Assembly (NCBI GenBank): GCA_038503035.1
Contig: JAVSML010024364.1
Location: 189,724 to 253,723 of the forward strand
Length of the DNA: 64,000 nucleotides
Reading direction: 5' to 3'
Source: Crocodylus rhombifer
Lineage: Eukaryota; Chordata; Crocodylia; Crocodylidae
Shown: positions 23,612 through 35,607 of the stretch, piece by piece
How the letters are laid out: each line of letters opens with the position of its first letter
How positions within the stretch are numbered: position 1 is the stretch's first letter
The notes under the pieces: generated by a model
What the model saw: the letters and a program-made list of their open reading frames with translations, nothing else
Told to the model about the DNA's origin: nothing
The model's database searches: none
Made by a program: the position numbers and the translations under genes

Positions 23612-25696
23612 AGGAACCCGGGTTTTCTGCTTGCCGTGGAAGCATGCAGATTTTTCCCCTTTAAGGAGAAAAGAGTACATTTTCTCCTTTAAAGGAGAAA
23701 ACCATGGGAAATGGTGGGTTCCCTCTTGCAGGCTGGCAGAGTTCCAGCCTCCAAGGAGCTGCTTGGGGCTGGGTGAGCAGGAGAAGGGCAATCAGGGAAG
23801 GGGTGCCACGTGCATGTGCACATGCACGCATGCACGTGGCAGCCAGGCAGCATGGACAGCAGCTCCTGTGGCTCTCTCCAGGTTAGTCTATGGTGGGGAA
23901 CAGATTGAGTCCCCCACAATGAGAGAAGGAGGGATGGAGGGAAGAGCTGAGGCTGGGACTGGGAGCTCTGCCCAGCCAGGGCAGTGCATGGGGCCTGGGC
24001 TCAGTGCCCCAGCAAGATTGCATGGCTGCAGGGCCTGGCTGGGGAACAGGAGGGAACCATGAACAGCTCATTCGGGGAGCAGTGGGGGGACTGACTCCCT
24101 GCCTCTGCATGCACTCCCAGGGGAGGATGGGGGTGCACATACCCCCCAGATTTGTGCATAGGGAGGGGCATATTTAGACTGCCCACTGTGGGCTCCCTGC
24201 CACCACTGATGCTGCTGGGTGGGCAGGGGGCACCTTACTATGGCAGCACAGCTGGCATAGCACTTCCAGTGGCAGCACTAAGCCTCTCCACGCTGCTCTG
24301 CCCTCCCATGCCAGATCCTGCCCGCTGAGCCGTGGAGGCCCCAGGGGGAGGGCAGCGCAGCGGGGAACCCTGAGCCCACAATGGGCAGCTTACATCCACC
24401 TCCCACCCCCATGGGTTCTACTCCGGCCATGCCCCTCCATGAGGGGCCTGGGCTCTGCCTTTTGCTCCAGCCACAGTAGCCATCACCTCCCACAGGCAGC
24501 AACTGGGTCTCAGGCACTGCTGGTGGGGGCAGGGGGCTTCAAGCCCTGGCCCCTGGTCCTGTAGCCGTGGGAGCTGGGGGTCCCCTCCAGCAGGGCTGAG
24601 GGGGTGCAGGGGCTGGGGATGTCATTAGTAAGGGGTACCAGCAGGGCTGGAGTAGTGGCGGGCTATCAATGGGAAGTGAGGGGCACTGCCAGGGCCACAG
24701 GGCTGTGGGTCAGGAGTGAGAGGCAGCAGCAGGGGCCAGGGGGCTGTGGGTTAGACATGAGGGGCATTGGCAGGACCCAGGGGGCTGTGGCTTGAGAATG
24801 AAGGGCAAAAGCAGGGGCAGGGCACTAGCATATCAGGGCTGCTCAGTACCACAAAACAAGGCGAGATAGACACTTGCAACTGGACCTTGCTCATTAACTC
24901 ATAATCTAGTAATGTAACTCGTAAAGCTAGCTACTGTGTGTTGAGCTGGTCCCTGAGTGAATCATGATTGATTGGTAACACAGTAGCTAGAGAGGATAAT
25001 CAGTTAATTAGCAAAGATTAACACCTACAAAACCATAAACTAAGGAGAAGAAAGAATCAATACAGAGCCAGGAACTGCTTCTGTCCCAAGACAGAGACAG
25101 TCAGTTGCACAAGCACCCATGCATGTCATGAGTTTTGCCTGTCAACAGCCAGGGTGCAGGGCCCCAGAACCCAGAAGCCCCTGCACCTATTGGCTTGAAA
25201 CTTGGCACATGCCATGCTCTCAGCAGAGGCTATCATCCCTGCACATTTCATCTGAATCAGCCAAAAGACAACAAAGTTATAGGTATTTCATTTATTCCCC
25301 ATTATACTCTATGGCTGAATCTCCAAATCACCAAATCTTTTTCAAATCTATTTGGAAGCTCCAAATCCATTCAGAAAGCCTAAAGCTTCCAGCGATTCGA
25401 TTTGGATCCATAGATTCAGCCTCTGAATCATCCAAATCATCTCTGAATCCGAATCATGATCCGAAGCTTTGCACAGCCCTAGTATTTAGAATGTATTTTA
25501 TTATAATGATTGAGACACTGACAGGCTTCCAAATTGCTTTAAAATTGTAAATATAACAATAAAGCATTGTGTTCAACTGATACCTATATATACAGTGGCA
25601 TTTCATTTTAATTGTGGAAAAACATGGATTGGGGGGGGGGGGTTAATCAGACAATTTGCACTTTTATAAGAGAATTTATAATTTTTAAACAGAGAA
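23612..25696 (-). repeat. Inverted repeat arm B, interrupted
   Basis: This is the opposite-strand partner of arm A. The inner end (23,612-23,760) pairs with 19,780-19,934. The GC-rich part (about 23,760-24,833) pairs with 18,780-19,680. The AT-rich outer part (25,482-25,696, ending aaacagagaa) pairs with 18,501-18,710. A TAGGGCTG-type insertion of about 650 bp (24,834-25,481) separates the GC and AT parts. Without it, arm B is about 1.43 kb, the same as arm A. A 14-base G run lies at about 25,629-25,642. Confidence 0.7.
24834..25481 (-). mobile_element. TAGGGCTG-type element inserted in arm B
   Basis: The right end, reversed, reads TAGGGCTGTGCAAAGCTTCG and continues with the family's 'gattcggattcagag' subterminal words. 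The interior includes the shared block 'gaaacttggcacatgcca' next to 'acaaagttataggtatttca', also found in the copies at 56.7 and 60.1 kb. The left end (TCAGGGCTGCTCAG) is degraded. Candidate octamers ctagcata and ctagtatt around it match at 6 of 8 positions but fit an end a few bases short, so exact limits are uncertain. Confidence 0.65.
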
Positions 25697-26195
25697 AATA
25701 AGTATATCTGCTCCTAAGTGATAGACAAACTCTTCCACTCACACACAAAAGATATTACTCAAGAAACCCTAACTATCATACGCATATTGTTTTAAAGCTA
25801 TTCTAATTTCTCTGCAAGTGTCACCACTATTATAGCCTCTTATGCAACTCTAACCAAAAGTCCAGTGGAAAATTTTAAACTTCTAAGTCAATTCAAACCT
25901 TCTTTCTCCTTTTGTCTTAGGAAGCTGTCCATTTTTTTTTTTTTTTAATGAGAACGTGTCATCTTCTAAGCTGGTTTTTGAAAAACATTCAGAGTTATTC
26001 TTTTCAGATACCTTTACTGTAAGAACAATATGTACTGCAATTACATATTACATATTGCGGTAGGCTGGATTAGTGCATTGAATCAGCTCAGCTCTGTCAA
26101 TTACTTATGATTTTGCATTGTTTCTAGACAGACCAGGTGAAATTTGCTAGTGAAACATGGCCAGTACCATGTCTTTCTATCATTTGCAAGTTTCT
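25697..26195. other. Unassigned AT-rich sequence
   Basis: AT-rich with a T run at about 25,931-25,946. No gene or repeat terminus recognised. Confidence 0.4.
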
Positions 26196-26300
26196 GAGTG
26201 CATCTACACAAGATGCTTACTGCACAGTAGCCTAATAACACTGTGCAGTAGCAAAACTCATGCTAATATGTTACTGTGCATGTGTGGTACGGTGTGTACA
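26196..26300 (+). mobile_element. Harbinger-like MITE, left-end fragment
   Basis: It starts GAGTGCATCTACACAAGATG and continues with ACTGCACAGTAGCCTAATAA-type words shared with the MITEs at 28.3, 30.5 and 33.3 kb. The matching right end was not found, so this is probably a truncated copy. Confidence 0.5.
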
Positions 26301-26334
26301 TGTAGCAGTGAGTGGGGCTCCCCCCAGAGGCGTG

Positions 26335-26492
26335 CGGGTCTGTGTGTGGGGGAGTGCATGTGGGGAGGGGAGTGTGGTTTCAGGGGGGAAGGGTGTAAGT
26401 GGGTGCGGTGTTTGTGGGGTGTGTGATTGTGTTTTGGGGTGTGGTTGTGGGATTTGCAAGGGAGGGTTTGTGGGTATGGTGGGGTGTGCATG
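26335..26492 (+). repeat. G/T-rich low-complexity tract
   Basis: About 160 bp almost lacking C on this strand, with repeated words such as gtgggtgcggtg and ggggtgtggttgtggg. Several closely spaced G3-G6 runs could form G-quadruplexes. Not a clean tandem repeat. Confidence 0.7.
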
Positions 26493-26836
26493 CCTCAGCC
26501 CAGCTGTGCTTAACAACCTAAAGATCCCCCACCTATGTTCCTTTCAGGGCCCATCCAGACTGGGCCTTTCACAAATACAGTCACAGTAGTACCCTTTTAT
26601 CCAATAGACCTGTGGCAAACACACATTAACCTCTCAGAAACCCAGGTACATATTCCTCCTCTTCATACATTTTCCTCCTCCTAGGAGACAGCCCTAACCA
26701 CTAGGCTACAGAACATTCAGTGGGAGATTTGCCCAGTATCTTATGTCCCAATTCAGTGCTCTAACCACGAAGTGATTGATTGATCAGTGGCATGGTACCA
26801 CTTCCTCCTGCCTGTCTTTTGCAACAAAGGTCTGAC
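26493..26836. other. Unassigned sequence
   Basis: Nothing recognised between the G/T-rich tract and the next CR1. Confidence 0.4.
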
Positions 26837-27772
26837 TTAACAGTTTCATAGTAGTTTCATAGTTTCATAGTAGCTAGGGTCAGGAGGGACCTGAACAAAT
26901 CATCTAGCCTGACCCCCTGCCACAGACAGGAATGAATGTTGCCTGTTAAGCCCACAAGGAATGAATGCTGGGTTCACAAGACCCCAGACAGGTGATCATC
27001 CAACCTCCTCTTGAATTTGCCCAAGGAAGGGGCAAAGACCACTTCCCTGGGAAGTTAGTTCCAGATTTTGGCCACCGTAACTGTAAACTATTGCCTTCTG
27101 GTCTCGAACCTAAACCTATTCTCCATCAGTGTATTACCATTGTTCCTTGTCACCCTAGGTAGTGTTGGGGAGAAAAGGGCTCTACCTATTTGCTGTTGAT
27201 CTCCCCTGATGAGTTTGTAGCCAGCCACCAGGTCCCCCCTCAGCCTTCTCTTGCTAAGGCTAAACAGGTTCAGGTCCCTCAGTTTCTCCTCATAGGGCCT
27301 GTCGTGCTGCCCTCTCACCAAGCAGGTGGCCCTCCTCTGAACCCTCTCCAGGCTGGCCACATACCTTTTGAAGTGCAGCGCCTAGTACTGGACGCAATAC
27401 TCCAACTGCGGCCTGACCAAAGTCGCACAGAGGAGGAGTATCACCTCGCTAGACAGGCTTGAGATGCATCTTTGGATGCATAACAAGGTATGGCTGGCCT
27501 TGCTGGCTGTAGTCTGGCATTGGCGGTTCATGTTCATCTTGGAGTCAATAATGACACCAAGATCCTGTTCCGCCTCTGTGCTTTCAAGAAGGGAACTCCC
27601 CAGCCTGTATGTATGCTGTGGGTTCCTTCTCCCAAGGTGCAGCACCCTGCATTTGTCTACGGTGAACCCCATCCTATTCTCATCTGCCCACTTTCGTAGT
27701 CTGACTAAATCTAGTTGCAGCCTCTCTCTCCTTTCAAGTGTGTCCACCTCACCCCACATCTTAGTGTCATCA
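26837..27772 (-). mobile_element. CR1 LINE, 3' half of ORF2 and 3' UTR
   Basis: On the minus strand, two frames cover the ORF2 C-terminal third: from TKMWGEVDTLERRERLQLDL (27,772) through GFTVDKCRVLHLG, DLGVIIDSKMNMN, LVRPQLEYCVQY (stop here replaces the usual W), then VASLERVQRRATCLVRGQHD, KRRLRGDLVAGYKLIRGDQQ to RNNGNTLMENRFRFE. The catalytic box is upstream and missing, so this is a 5'-truncated copy. The 3' tail is a small tandem array of TTTCATAG(TAG) units at 26,840-26,873. Confidence 0.92.
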
Positions 27773-28315
27773 CTAAGGCACCTTACTCTGAGAGGACTTA
27801 GGTGCCTAACTCTGAGAGGGGTTATGGCAATGAATCCTGAGGCAGCTGGATTTTGTGAATCCTACTCTATAGCATCTTACATTCCTCCTGCATTGTAGAG
27901 GGATCCTGGGCATGTAACCCTGGCTTGTGGATTCCATGTGAACTAGCCCCCTTTTCAGTACAGATAAAGTCAAGCCCATATAATATAGTGATGCAGAACA
28001 TGTGAATGTTTTACATGGTGATGGACAGACCCTTGCTAATCAAATAGTAGGAAGAGGAAGTTAGTAATGAATAGTTGAACAAACCAGCTGTATCACTTAC
28101 TTTGTCAGTTACTCTACTTTCTGAACTCCCACTGTGAGATGGGGTCTTCTGTGTAACAAAGCTATCTCTGTGTAATGGCTATCCAGTAACTCATACTGGA
28201 AGGATCACAAAGAATGGGATTTTCAATGAAGCTTTAAAACTAAGACTATACTGAAGGTTTGCCAGATACCCTGTTCTAGCAAAAGAGGATTTCTCTAGGG
28301 ATGCATTAGATCATC
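27773..28315. other. Unassigned sequence
   Basis: No gene or repeat end recognised. Confidence 0.4.
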
Positions 28316-28318
28316 ACT

Positions 28319-29038
28319 GGGTACATCTACACATGCTATTAATTTGCAGTAGACTTACTGCACAGTAAAATACTGCATAATAAGCATTCCTAGGAGCACA
28401 TCTATACATATTTCCTGTTGGAAGTAGATTTGCTCCCAATGGGAGCAGCCTGGTACAGGGCTGCTTCTGCCCTGCTTTGCCCCGCCCTTGCAGCAGGCAG
28501 ATAGAGCTCCAGACTGGTGTTGGCAAAGTGGCACAGGGCCAGTCCCAATAGGCATGGGGTCAGGAGAGCTCTGCTGGCTGCAGAGACAGCTATCTCTAGT
28601 CCCCGTACACATCAGGAGGGAATCTGATGTGCACCAGGCTGAGAGACAGCTGCCCCTACAGTGGGCAGAGCTCTCCTGGCCCCATAACCATCCAGATACA
28701 CAGCTGCCAGTGAGCATCTTGCCAGGTAGGGGGTTTACTGGGAGCTCCTGGAGGGAGCTGGGAGCTGAGTAGGACCAGGACCAGGGACAGAGGACTCCTG
28801 TGGCCCCCTGCTGCCTAGGCTGACCAGGAGCAAATTTGCTCCCGGTCAGCATCTACACACGTACCACTGTGCAATATCTATTATGCAGTTTGTTCACTAT
28901 CTGTATTTATAGTTAGTAGCTAACTGCACAGTACCCTAATTTACTGCAACGTAAATGTCCCACATGTGTATATGGTGATTCTTTACTGCTCATTAGATTA
29001 GTCTGCTGCACGGTAAAGCCTCTCATGTAGATTTGCCC
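28319..29038. mobile_element. Harbinger-like MITE, 720 bp
   Basis: Ends are GGGTACATCTACACATGCTA and, reversed, GGGCAAATCTACATGAGAGG. Identical 3-bp repeats ACT lie at 28,316-28,318 and 29,039-29,041. The subterminal parts are rich in TACTGCACAGTAA words. The GC-rich centre (28,430-28,840) is bordered by inverted AGATTTGCTCCCAATGGGAG and GGAGCAAATTTGCTCCCGG motifs, so it may itself be an acquired segment. The open frames across it have no domain. Confidence 0.8.
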
Positions 29039-30266
29039 ACTGTGGATTAATACATTCCATATTTCACCATGTTGTCATCACAGGAGACTTGAATAGATGT
29101 TGGGATGACGTGCATAGCTCATGCAGAATGCAGTGAAGCTATTTCAGACTCAGAAGAATGACACTTTTTACCACCTTACCATAGTCTTTTTTTGGAAATG
29201 TCACATATTTTCAGTCATTACAGACAAACCTGGTTTATTTTAACTCTGGAGATAATCAAGACATTTATAAAAATGGAGTATGGGATACAAAAATTTGATT
29301 TCAGTCAGAATTTTAGGGGAACAGACAACTTATTTTAAGATTTGCCGCATTTTAAGAGTAACTGAGAGTTGCTGAATTGTATTGGGGCTGGGTTTTTTTC
29401 AGCCAGAATTAATGAAGTCCATCTACCACATCCTCTGAGGCAGAGGAAAAAAAGATTGCCTAGATTTCCAAAGCACGTGTGCCTAAAATTAGGCCACTAC
29501 ATGGTGAGTGCTGACTTTCAGTGTATGCTATTGCCTGCTCAACATTTGTGAAATTAGGCCAGTTATATATATTGTGCTTAAAGCCACCTTTTAGAAAAGT
29601 TTGACTGTGTCTAATACATTTTCAAAACCTCAAAAACTGGCTTAGGATAGTTTTGTATACATGTCATATTTTGAGACCCCATTTCTGAGTGGGTTCAGAC
29701 AGAACTAAGAATCGCATGTTCGTTTGGGAAGCTGGAAATCTTTCCTTCACATTGATATACAGCTCTCATGTCTACCTGATCCTCATTATGAGATACTGAC
29801 CCTTGAATCTATCCCTGCTCAAGGACTATCTATGGCTCATCCTGGGCCTTAGTTTCATTTAAATCTGAAGGAAGCAATTTAATATTTGAAGAAAAAGAAG
29901 GAAATATTTTCTTGGTAGATTGATTTCTTTTGGAGCTGCTCAGATATTTGGAATGTTGGAAAAATTCTCTGGTCTGTGTTACACAAGGAGTCAGGCTACA
30001 GGAACACAATGGGCCTTTTCTGGCTTTATAATCTATAAATAAATCTCAGTAATAGGAATTATTTGTCGGAATGTAGCTAAGGTGTTCACACATAAATTGA
30101 GCACATGGCTCCATGCCTTAGTAAATGGATACGGGATGAGCAGTTTTGTGGCTGAAGCACTAGCAATGGCAACAGATAAGGTTGTGTGAATCTTTCTGCT
30201 ATGACCTCTTGTGTTCTGTGGCTCCTCGCTCTCATCTTTTCAGCTGCAAGTTTCAAGCCATAAATG
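29039..30266. other. Unassigned sequence
   Basis: AT-rich, no gene or repeat end recognised. Confidence 0.4.
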
Positions 30267-30274
30267 ATTTAGAT

Positions 30275-31065
30275 CAGGGATGTTGAACATCTTGTGCCCT
30301 GCGGGCCAGCTCCAGGCAATGGGGCTTCTTGTGGGTTGGACAATTCACGAGTAGTGATGGCAATGTTAATTCCTCCAGCTGCCAGAGCCACACTTTCGGC
30401 AGAGCCCTGGATCCCAGAGAATTAACACCACTGATGCTTATCCCCACTTTTCTCTTGCTGCTGTTCTTAGTTGACAGGGGGTGCATCTACACAAGAAATT
30501 AATGCACTGTAATAAATTCTGGAGCAGTTTGCACCAGAGTCAAATGTTGCTGGGTGCAGTGTCTACACATATGCCCAGGACAGCAGCAATTTGAGCCAGG
30601 GCGGAACAGGCCCCCAGCTGGCTGGGCTGACCAGGTACAATGTAGGTGCATAGTCAGCATCTACCCATGCATTTTGGCACAGTAAAGTACTTTGTCATAA
30701 AATAGTACTGTCCCTGACAGTATTATCCTACAGTGGAGTTAGTTTACTACACCCTAATACCAGTGCATGTGTAGACTGTGATACTTTACTGAGGAGCTAA
30801 TTAGTCGAGACTACAGTAAAATGCACATATAGATGCATCCAGGGATGACTAAAAACTTCAGTTTTAGTGGCAGGTAAGGGTGGAAGAGAGCAGCATTAAC
30901 TCCCTGAGCTCTGGACCCATACTGAAACAATGTGGATTAACACAGTGCCTGTACTGATCTGGCCCACGAAGGTGGGTGATCCAGCGTATGAAAAGCCCCC
31001 ACAGGTGAGGTGATGCTCTTCCCTGGGCTGAATGTGGCCCACAGGCCATTTGTTTAATACCCCTG
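30275..31065. mobile_element. hAT MITE carrying a nested MITE
   Basis: The left end CAGGGATGTTGAACATCTTG and the right end, reversed, CAGGGGTATTAAACAAATGG form imperfect inverted repeats, followed by 'tgccctgcgggccagctcc' and its counterpart 'ggcccacaggcc'. Flanking octamers atttagat (30,267-30,274) and atttaaat (31,066-31,073) differ at one base: an 8-bp hAT target duplication. A separate MITE is inserted at 30,479-30,840; removing it leaves about 430 bp. Non-coding. Confidence 0.85.
30479..30840. mobile_element. Harbinger-like MITE nested in the hAT element
   Basis: Left end GGGTGCATCTACACAAGAAA and reversed right end GGATGCATCTATATGTGCAT are inverted copies. AGG is present on both sides (30,476-30,478 and 30,841-30,843). 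The interior shares TACAGTAAAATGC and 'gtcagcatctacccatgc' words with the 720-bp copy at 28.3 kb, so the two are length variants of one family. Confidence 0.8.
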
Positions 31066-31073
31066 ATTTAAAT

Positions 31074-33262
31074 CAACCTGAAAGCCACTGAAGTGCAGAT
31101 GTGAAAAAGAACCACCATAGCCTCTTAGAGACAATAAGCAACACTACCAAAAATTTAAACTGGGAAGTTAAGAATATCATAAACCTTAGAAACTGTATGT
31201 CCTCAGAAAACATTTTTTCAGCCACCCTCATACCTCGCTGGCCTCTGCCCCATTCAGAAGCTAAGAAAAGCAGCTTCTATAAAACTGACCAAAGCCTATA
31301 AATTGTACATCAGGTTTAGTTTTTAGGCAGTTTGGCATTTTTATCAACAGCCAATGAAATTCTTAGCTTCAAATGTGTTTGTTTGTTTTTAATGTTTATT
31401 CAGATCTGTTTTTTTCTGGCCAAAAAAACCCTAAGGAAGTGAGGAAATAGAATATGGAAAGTTCTTAATTCAATGAGTGGTCTCCAAACCCAACACTACG
31501 CCAGCCACATACTTCTGTCTTGCCTGATAGATTGCAGAGCCTTTGAGAATAAGTGTATTTTCGTCTTGCTTCCTCCAAGATATTTTTAGCTGCTCAAATG
31601 ACCAGCAACTGCTCCCTGAGGCCACCGTGATGCATGTGGTTTGGAAATGGGAATGCAGAAATAAAGGTGAAGTCCTCATCAAGAGGGAGAATCTGTCCTG
31701 ATAAACTCAAGGATTGGTTTGAAAGAACAGGGAAGCTAATATGCTTAGAAAAAGTGAAGCAGTTTGCTCAGAAAGATATTCATGAGTTTGGCTGTCTTGC
31801 AGCCATTTCATTTCCGGCTTATGATATTATGTGAATGTTTTTGTATTGTGAGTTTTGTGCTGTTGAAAGTGAAAAACTAGCACTGCACGCTAGATGCAGA
31901 CAAGGTACAGGACAGGAGCATAGTGGACAGATTTCCTTGCCATAATCTGAACGGTGCATCTTAAGCCAAGTCTGTGCTGCCTTCTTTAATTTTTGTCCTT
32001 CCCTCCTCTATCCCTCTCCCCAGTTTTGCCAGTCTGTCAGCCCTGAACTGCAGCCTTCCTGCTCCTTTAGTGGGGCCATCATAAGAGGATGACAAGCCAG
32101 GCACCTCAAAAAGGATATCATAGGCTGTTTGAGAATTTTCTGTGAGCTGATGGGATCTCTTGGAGTTTGAGCGCCTCACTGCAGTGAGACTGACCCTGTA
32201 ATAGGAACATAGGCCTGAACAGGACTTCCCAGGGCTAGTTCCATTTTTCAAGCAACCGCTCATATAGGTGCTGCCTTATAGTGATTACATTTCATCTTGA
32301 AACTAGTTTTTGCCCTGCCAACGCCCAAAAAAGGGATCAGGAGAAAATCTTGCCTCCTCCACTAGGTCATTTGGAGAGATGGTATGAATAAAGCCTTTCC
32401 CCACCAAAGACAAGAGCAGCCTGGATGCCAGGGCTGAGGCCATTCCTCTGTGGGCACAGTGGCAGCTGTGGAGCAGAGGCAGGGAAATGCCTGATGATGT
32501 CAGCAATGAGAGGAATGGGAACCAGAGATGGAGAGACTCTTGGGTAGCAAGGGTAGTCAAAAGCAGAGAGAAGGAGGGAAGAGGGGCCTAGAGAAGGCAG
32601 AGTGACTGACTCACAAGGCAAATGGAAGCACGGCCAGTATATACTTGGCCTGCCACTGTGATCTTTTGGGATGCTCCCTACTAGACAGAAGCAGTGGCTC
32701 GGTTTCCCGCCTTCACTCTCAGTTCCCTTGCTTGTGTGGATTCTCCTTGACTCCTAACATCCTTCAGCAGCTATGTTTTGTGGCCAGATAATTCATGGCT
32801 GCTCTTGCATGTATATTGTTAGCAACCATACATGACCCAAATATGGAAGGCATTTCATGATGAATGGGTCCCAAAAGAAGCATTTTTGCAGTGGAAATGG
32901 TCCAATAAGACCATGTGCTGAGAAGTCAGATACCATCTTTAGCTCTTACAGGCGTTAACAGGACTCAGGCTCCAGAAGTGCCTCTGAGGTTGTTTATAGG
33001 AGTCTGGCCTGGCCCCACAGCAAAACAGCTAGTGCTCTGCATCAGTATACAAGACAGCCATGCTCAGTCACTGAATTTGGCATCTTTTTTCCTTGGGGCC
33101 AAAGCTGCTGTCAAAACAGTTTGTTCAGGCCTTATCTACATTTGGAATTAGCCTTGATTGACCCATAATTTCTATGAGTTGTATGATTAGTGATTCTGTT
33201 TCTAAAGTAGACAAGGGAAACCATTATCTGTATGGTTCAGCTTACTCCTGCTGAAAGCACAG
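31074..33262. other. Unassigned sequence
   Basis: No gene or delimitable repeat recognised over this 2.2-kb stretch; open frames are short and without domains. Confidence 0.4.
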
Positions 33263-33264
33263 AG

Positions 33265-33947
33265 TGGGCATGTCTACATGAGACACTAACTGCACAGTAG
33301 CTTAATAAATAGATGTACACTGATCTATCGGTTGCATATTGGATCGGCACCGATAAAAAGGAAATTTTGATTATCGGCTATTGGCTTTTTTTAGTTGTTG
33401 TAGGCAACAATGTTCTCCAGTAACTATAATTAATTATGCCTTCTGGCTGGGGCTGCCATTTTTAAGTGCTAGGACATTGATACATGTGATGCCAGAGGCT
33501 GCTGGAGTGCGCCAGAAAAAAAAGTTTTATTTATTTACATTTTAAAGTACTGACATAAATAAACTTTTTTTTTTTTGGTGCACTCCAGCAGCCTCCAGCA
33601 TCACATGTAACCAAATCCGTTATTGGATCAGCATTGGCCAATAGGCTTGTTAATAATCAGCTATCAGTATTGTCCAAGAAAATCTTTATCAGTGCACCCC
33701 TATGAATAAAACTGCAGTAACTCATCACAACATGAACGGTGCTAATACACTACTGCACAGTATTATTAGGCTACTACACAGCAGTATCACTAAAAAGGCA
33801 TTCACTGGCACTACTTCAAAGTAACTCTGGTTACTGTGCATTTATTTAGTACTTGGTAACACAAGTTACTTAAATAATTGAATAAATAAATAAATTCATT
33901 AAATGCACAGCAACCACTGAGCATTAATGAATGTGTAGGTGTGCCCA
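33265..33947. mobile_element. Harbinger-like MITE split by another element
   Basis: The left end TGGGCATGTCTACATGAGAC and the right end, reversed, TGGGCACACCTACACATTCA pair. GAG lies on both sides if the terminal T is counted (33,262-33,264 and 33,948-33,950). Internal TACTGCACAGTA words identify the same family as at 28.3 kb. A 393-bp hAT-like element interrupts it at 33,310-33,702. Confidence 0.75.
33310..33702. mobile_element. Palindromic hAT-like MITE nested in the Harbinger-like MITE
   Basis: Ends TAGATGTACACTGATCTATC and, reversed, TAGGGGTGCACTGATAAAGA are followed by 'gatcggcaccgataaaaagg'-type subterminal words. The centre is a strong palindrome: gctgctggagtgcgcca (33,498) against tggtgcactccagcagcc (33,578). 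Flanking octamers ttaataaa (33,302-33,309) and tgaataaa (33,703-33,710) differ at one base. Non-coding. Confidence 0.8.
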
Positions 33948-33950
33948 GAG

Positions 33951-34622
33951 CTACTCACAGCCTGTTTTGTCTGCTTTGCAATGGCAGCAGGTGAGAAAAT
34001 GGTCATTTGAAGTGCCTCTCTGATCTGTCTTGGAGCGTCTTCACCCAGTCCTATGAAATCAGGAGAACGCTTGCTGCAACCCAAAGCCTTAAACTGGTGA
34101 CAAAATAAAATCCTCCCTTGCACCACCACCACCACCACCGCTATTGTGTATAAACCTGTGCTTAATAGTCCAGTTATTGGTATTTGAATAAACTCAAAAG
34201 ACCAGCCCTGGTAGAGCAGGATAATTAACAACACAGGTTTGTCTGACATAGAGCCTACATGAAATTTCTCAGTTAGAGTGCTGCCTAAAAGATGGTGGTT
34301 ACCATTCTCATCTCAGTTTTCAGCCAATCAAGACTTGTAGATCCCATCTCCATCAAGTCTCTTGCAAAGCAGGACACCCACACCTGGGTTAGTTCAGCAA
34401 GATGTTGTATATAAGGTCTTATGCCAGGAGATGAATGTATTAATAGCTGTGAGTAGTAATGATCACTAACTAGAACAGGATTGATGCAAAATCACTCAGT
34501 CAGATTCATTCAACTTTTCCAAAGCTACGTGATGTTTAAACAAGGGTTAAACTGATGTACTATAGTTTTGAAATATACAACTTTTCAAATACAGATTAAG
34601 GGGCATGTATTTCAGTGAGCAA
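33951..34622. other. Unassigned sequence with a short CAC microsatellite
   Basis: A run of CAC trinucleotides (about seven units) lies at 34,119-34,138. No gene or repeat end is otherwise recognised. Confidence 0.5.
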
Positions 34623-35607
34623 TAGGCCTGTACAAAGCAGCTAATATTCGCTTCGGATTCAGGTTCGGCCATGATTCAATTCAGTGATTCGAATCACTGT
34701 CGTGATTCGATTCAGCCGAATCTCCAAATCGGCCAGGCCCATCCCCCGCCCCTCTCCCAGCCCGGCAATGGCTGGCCCACCTGCCTCAGCTCCCGGCACT
34801 TGGGGAAAAAAAAAACCCTGATCAGCAGATGCTGCCGGGCGGGGAGTGATCCCTCCTGCCCTCCACTGCCCCACGCTGCATGGGGGACTCTGCACAAGCC
34901 CCTGAACCCTCCTCCCTGCTCCCCCATTCTCCTCACGGGTGCCCTGCACAGGCCACCTCCAGCCCCTTAAGGAAAAAAAAACCTGAAGAAACCCCAGGAC
35001 TCACCGCTCCTGGCAGCACAGGCAAGCCCCACTGCCCCCCACTGCCCCACACCACATGGGGGACTCTGCACGAGCAGGGGTTTCTGGGAAACTTCACCTC
35101 AAACTGCAGACAAGCAAAACTCATGACATGGGACTTTGTGTATGTTAAGGCACAGTGGGTGAAAACTGCAGGAGTTCCAGCCCCTGCTGAGGCCATGAAG
35201 CCTGTCAAGTTTCAAAGGAGATCGGTGCAGGGGTTTCTGGGAAACTGCACCTCAAAGTGTTCAAAGCAAAACTTGTGACGTATGTGTGTGTGTGTGTTAA
35301 GGTGCAACTGTTTTCCCATCCCTCCCCCAGAACACTGGGATTGGAAGGGACTTCAAGGAAGGATCACAGCCATTGGCCAGCTACCCATGTCAAGATCAGA
35401 GCAGTCCTTCTCCCCCTCTTTCCCCTCCCTCTCCTCAGTTTCTCTTCAGCTGCAAGCAAGCCCAGAATGGAAACGTTTCGACTGCCCTTGTTTCTTTTCA
35501 AAGCTGTTTCGAAGCCTTTTGTTTCATTTCAATATCACTGTTTCAAGCTTGAAATTAGTCAAAATAGCATTGAAATGAAACACCCGGTGAAAATTCACAC
35601 AGCCCTA
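34623..35607 (+). mobile_element. TAGGGCTG-type element, 985 bp
   Basis: The left end is TAGGCCTGTACAAAGCAGC and the right end, reversed, TAGGGCTGTGTGAATTTTCA. The subterminal left part has the self-complementary GATTCGAATCACTG words and the GC-rich interior seen at 17.7 kb. A tandem pair of about 153 bp (units starting near 35,075 and 35,228, each with tttctgggaaact and caaaactcatgac-like words) lies in the right half. 35,467-35,600 is rich in GTTTCGAA/TTTCAAGC words resembling the relative at 56.5 kb. Flanking octamers do not match well, so the two ends may come from related but different elements. Confidence 0.65.
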
